Part shown: positions 63,093 to 64,000 of the stretch, one piece after another
Layout of the letters: every line of letters starts with the position of its first letter
Position numbering within the stretch: position 1 is the stretch's first letter
DNA from: G020354785 sp964521285
GTDB taxonomy: Bacteria > Bacteroidota > Bacteroidia > Bacteroidales > UBA10428
Direction of reading: 5' to 3'
Assembly (NCBI GenBank): GCA_964521285.1
Contig: CAZFQS010000004.1
Span: forward strand, 62,001-126,000
DNA length: 64,000 nucleotides
The notes under the pieces: generated by a model
Databases searched by the model: none
Seen by the model: only the letters and a program-made list of their open reading frames with translations
What the model was told of the DNA's origin: nothing
Position numbers and translations under genes: made by a program

Positions 63093-64000
63093 CTAATTAA
63101 TCAGTATTGTCATTATTGAGTGAGGCGGACTATTTGCCTCAATACATTTTTTGTCAATCCATGTTTTGAAGTTTATATCATTATTTTTCAGGTTCAGCAC
63201 TACCAGTGCAATTGTATTGTCCGTATTCAAAAAGGCGGTTGCAAGTAAATCGTCATAATTGGAGGAACAAACAATTCTCCGGGCTCCGGGGCGTATAAAT
63301 TTTGAGAAATGTCCCATATAATAATAGGAACTCATATAATGAATTTCACCTGTTTTTATATCCCCAATTACCGGAGCAAAACAGAAATTATTCACATGAT
63401 TGGGCCCGCCATTTTCATTAAGTAAAACGTTCCAGTCAACCCATCCTGACACCCCATTGTTCAAATCGTGCAAAATTGACTCACCGTATGTTTCGCCCCA
63501 GTGCCATTTGTTTATGCTGTCAAAATTAAAAGGATATGTACAACCCTCTGTAAAAAGTAGTTTTTTGTCAGGAAAAGCTTCATAATGTAATTTTACATTT
63601 TCAAAATGATTGCCGACATACCAGTGGAATCCTGTTCCCCAGACATATTTGGCTGCTTCGGGATCATCATAAATCTCTTTAGCCCTCTGGTACATAATTC
63701 CCCTGTTGTGATCCCATATAATAATTTTTGTTTCGGCATATTCAGATTTTTTTATGGTTGGCCCCAGATAATTTTTGAGAAAGTCTTTTTCTTCTTCAGC
63801 TGTAAAAATACATGATTCCCAAATTTGCACAGCCATAGGTTCGTTTTGGACAGTTAAACCCCATACAGGAACACCTTCTTTTTCATATTCCCTGATGAAC
63901 CTGACATAATAATCGGCCCAGACCTGAAAATACTGAGGTTTAAGTTTACCCCCGAACAGCATATTGTTGTTGGTCTTCATCCATGCTGGCGGACTCCAGG
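63093..64000 (-). CDS. GH30 family glycosidase (3' part; 5' end off the right edge)
   Basis: The reverse-strand frame is open to the window edge and reads WSPPAWMKTNNNM upstream of the first internal Met at 63980, so the true start lies beyond base 64000. The acid/base Glu is in LTVQNEPM (codon 63840-63842) and the nucleophile Glu in LLFTEGCTYP (codon 63546-63548), as in glucosylceramidase-like GH30 enzymes. GGPNHVNNFC and YYYMGHFSKFIRPGARRI are further family blocks, and a beta domain ends the protein (NDINFKTW, SIMTILIN). It probably acts on beta-1,6-glucan or other beta-glucosides or xylosides. It is convergent with GH3. Confidence 0.92.
   Translation of the reverse strand, partial: WSPPAWMKTNNNMLFGGKLKPQYFQVWADYYVRFIREYEKEGVPVWGLTVQNEPMAVQIWESCIFTAEEEKDFLKNYLGPTIKKSEYAETKIIIWDHNRGIMYQRAKEIYDDPEAAKYVWGTGFHWYVGNHFENVKLHYEAFPDKKLLFTEGCTYPFNFDSINKWHWGETYGESILHDLNNGVSGWVDWNVLLNENGGPNHVNNFCFAPVIGDIKTGEIHYMSSYYYMGHFSKFIRPGARRIVCSSNYDDLLATAFLNTDNTIALVVLNLKNNDINFKTWIDKKCIEANSPPHSIMTILIN

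Noticed and set aside
1..64000. CRISPR arrays, insertion sequences, phage genes or rRNA
   Set aside because: No regularly spaced repeats, transposase or integrase motifs, phage structural genes or rRNA stretches were seen on either strand.

Overview
This 64 kb window is a carbohydrate-degradation region from a member of the phylum Bacteroidota, most likely a Bacteroidales/Marinilabiliales-type organism. The evidence is two ECF sigma / FecR anti-sigma / SusC / SusD sets, several C-terminal type IX secretion (T9SS) sorting domains, AT-rich intergenic DNA, weak Shine-Dalgarno sequences and a dense collection of secreted glycoside hydrolases. Family names come from motif reading only; no database search was possible.

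Layout. At 1-501 is the 5' part of an SLC45-type sugar transporter, divergent from a GH35/DUF5597 lipoprotein (689-2413). A tRNA-Lys(CUU), a tiny membrane protein and a YbjQ-type protein follow. At 3354-8329 three tightly spaced genes form an odd set of exported or membrane proteins: a Memo-AMMECR1 fusion lipoprotein, a multi-pass spermidine-synthase-like protein with a histidine-rich N-terminal membrane domain, and an RraA-like protein with a signal peptide. A GH9 enzyme and a membrane-spanning propeller/LuxR-type regulator run leftward (8326-13823).

Polysaccharide utilisation locus 1 (14.0-28.9 kb, rightward) has GH105/88, GH3, ECF sigma, FecR, SusC, SusD, a GH43 interrupted by an in-frame amber codon, and a second GH3. 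The gene set points to hemicellulose and/or pectin side chains. A DUF362 protein, an AlkD-like protein and a ZIP transporter separate it from locus 2 (32.7-39.7 kb), which has ECF sigma, FecR, SusC and SusD and ends at a strong hairpin.

From 39.7 to 64 kb is a mixed glycosidase arsenal: GH2 with an unrecognised TIM-barrel-like protein, GH13 facing GH97, a decayed alpha/beta hydrolase, a VIT/vWA T9SS protein, an acetyltransferase, GH27, a DUF3795-like cysteine-rich protein, a multidomain GH5-CBM6 enzyme, a PL1 pectate lyase, a very large GH2, a NagZ-like GH3, and a GH30 running off the right edge.

How it fits together (inference). SusC/SusD pairs import oligosaccharides made by surface or secreted enzymes (GH5, PL1 and perhaps others carrying T9SS domains). 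Periplasmic exo-enzymes (GH2, GH3, GH27, GH30, GH35, GH43, GH97, GH105) finish the digestion, and the MFS protein would carry small sugars across the inner membrane. Sigma/FecR pairs whose SusC partners carry STN domains are expected to sense transport. No rRNA, CRISPR array, insertion sequence or phage gene was found. Two lesions (the GH43 stop and the alpha/beta hydrolase deletion plus frameshift) are the clearest signs of decay.
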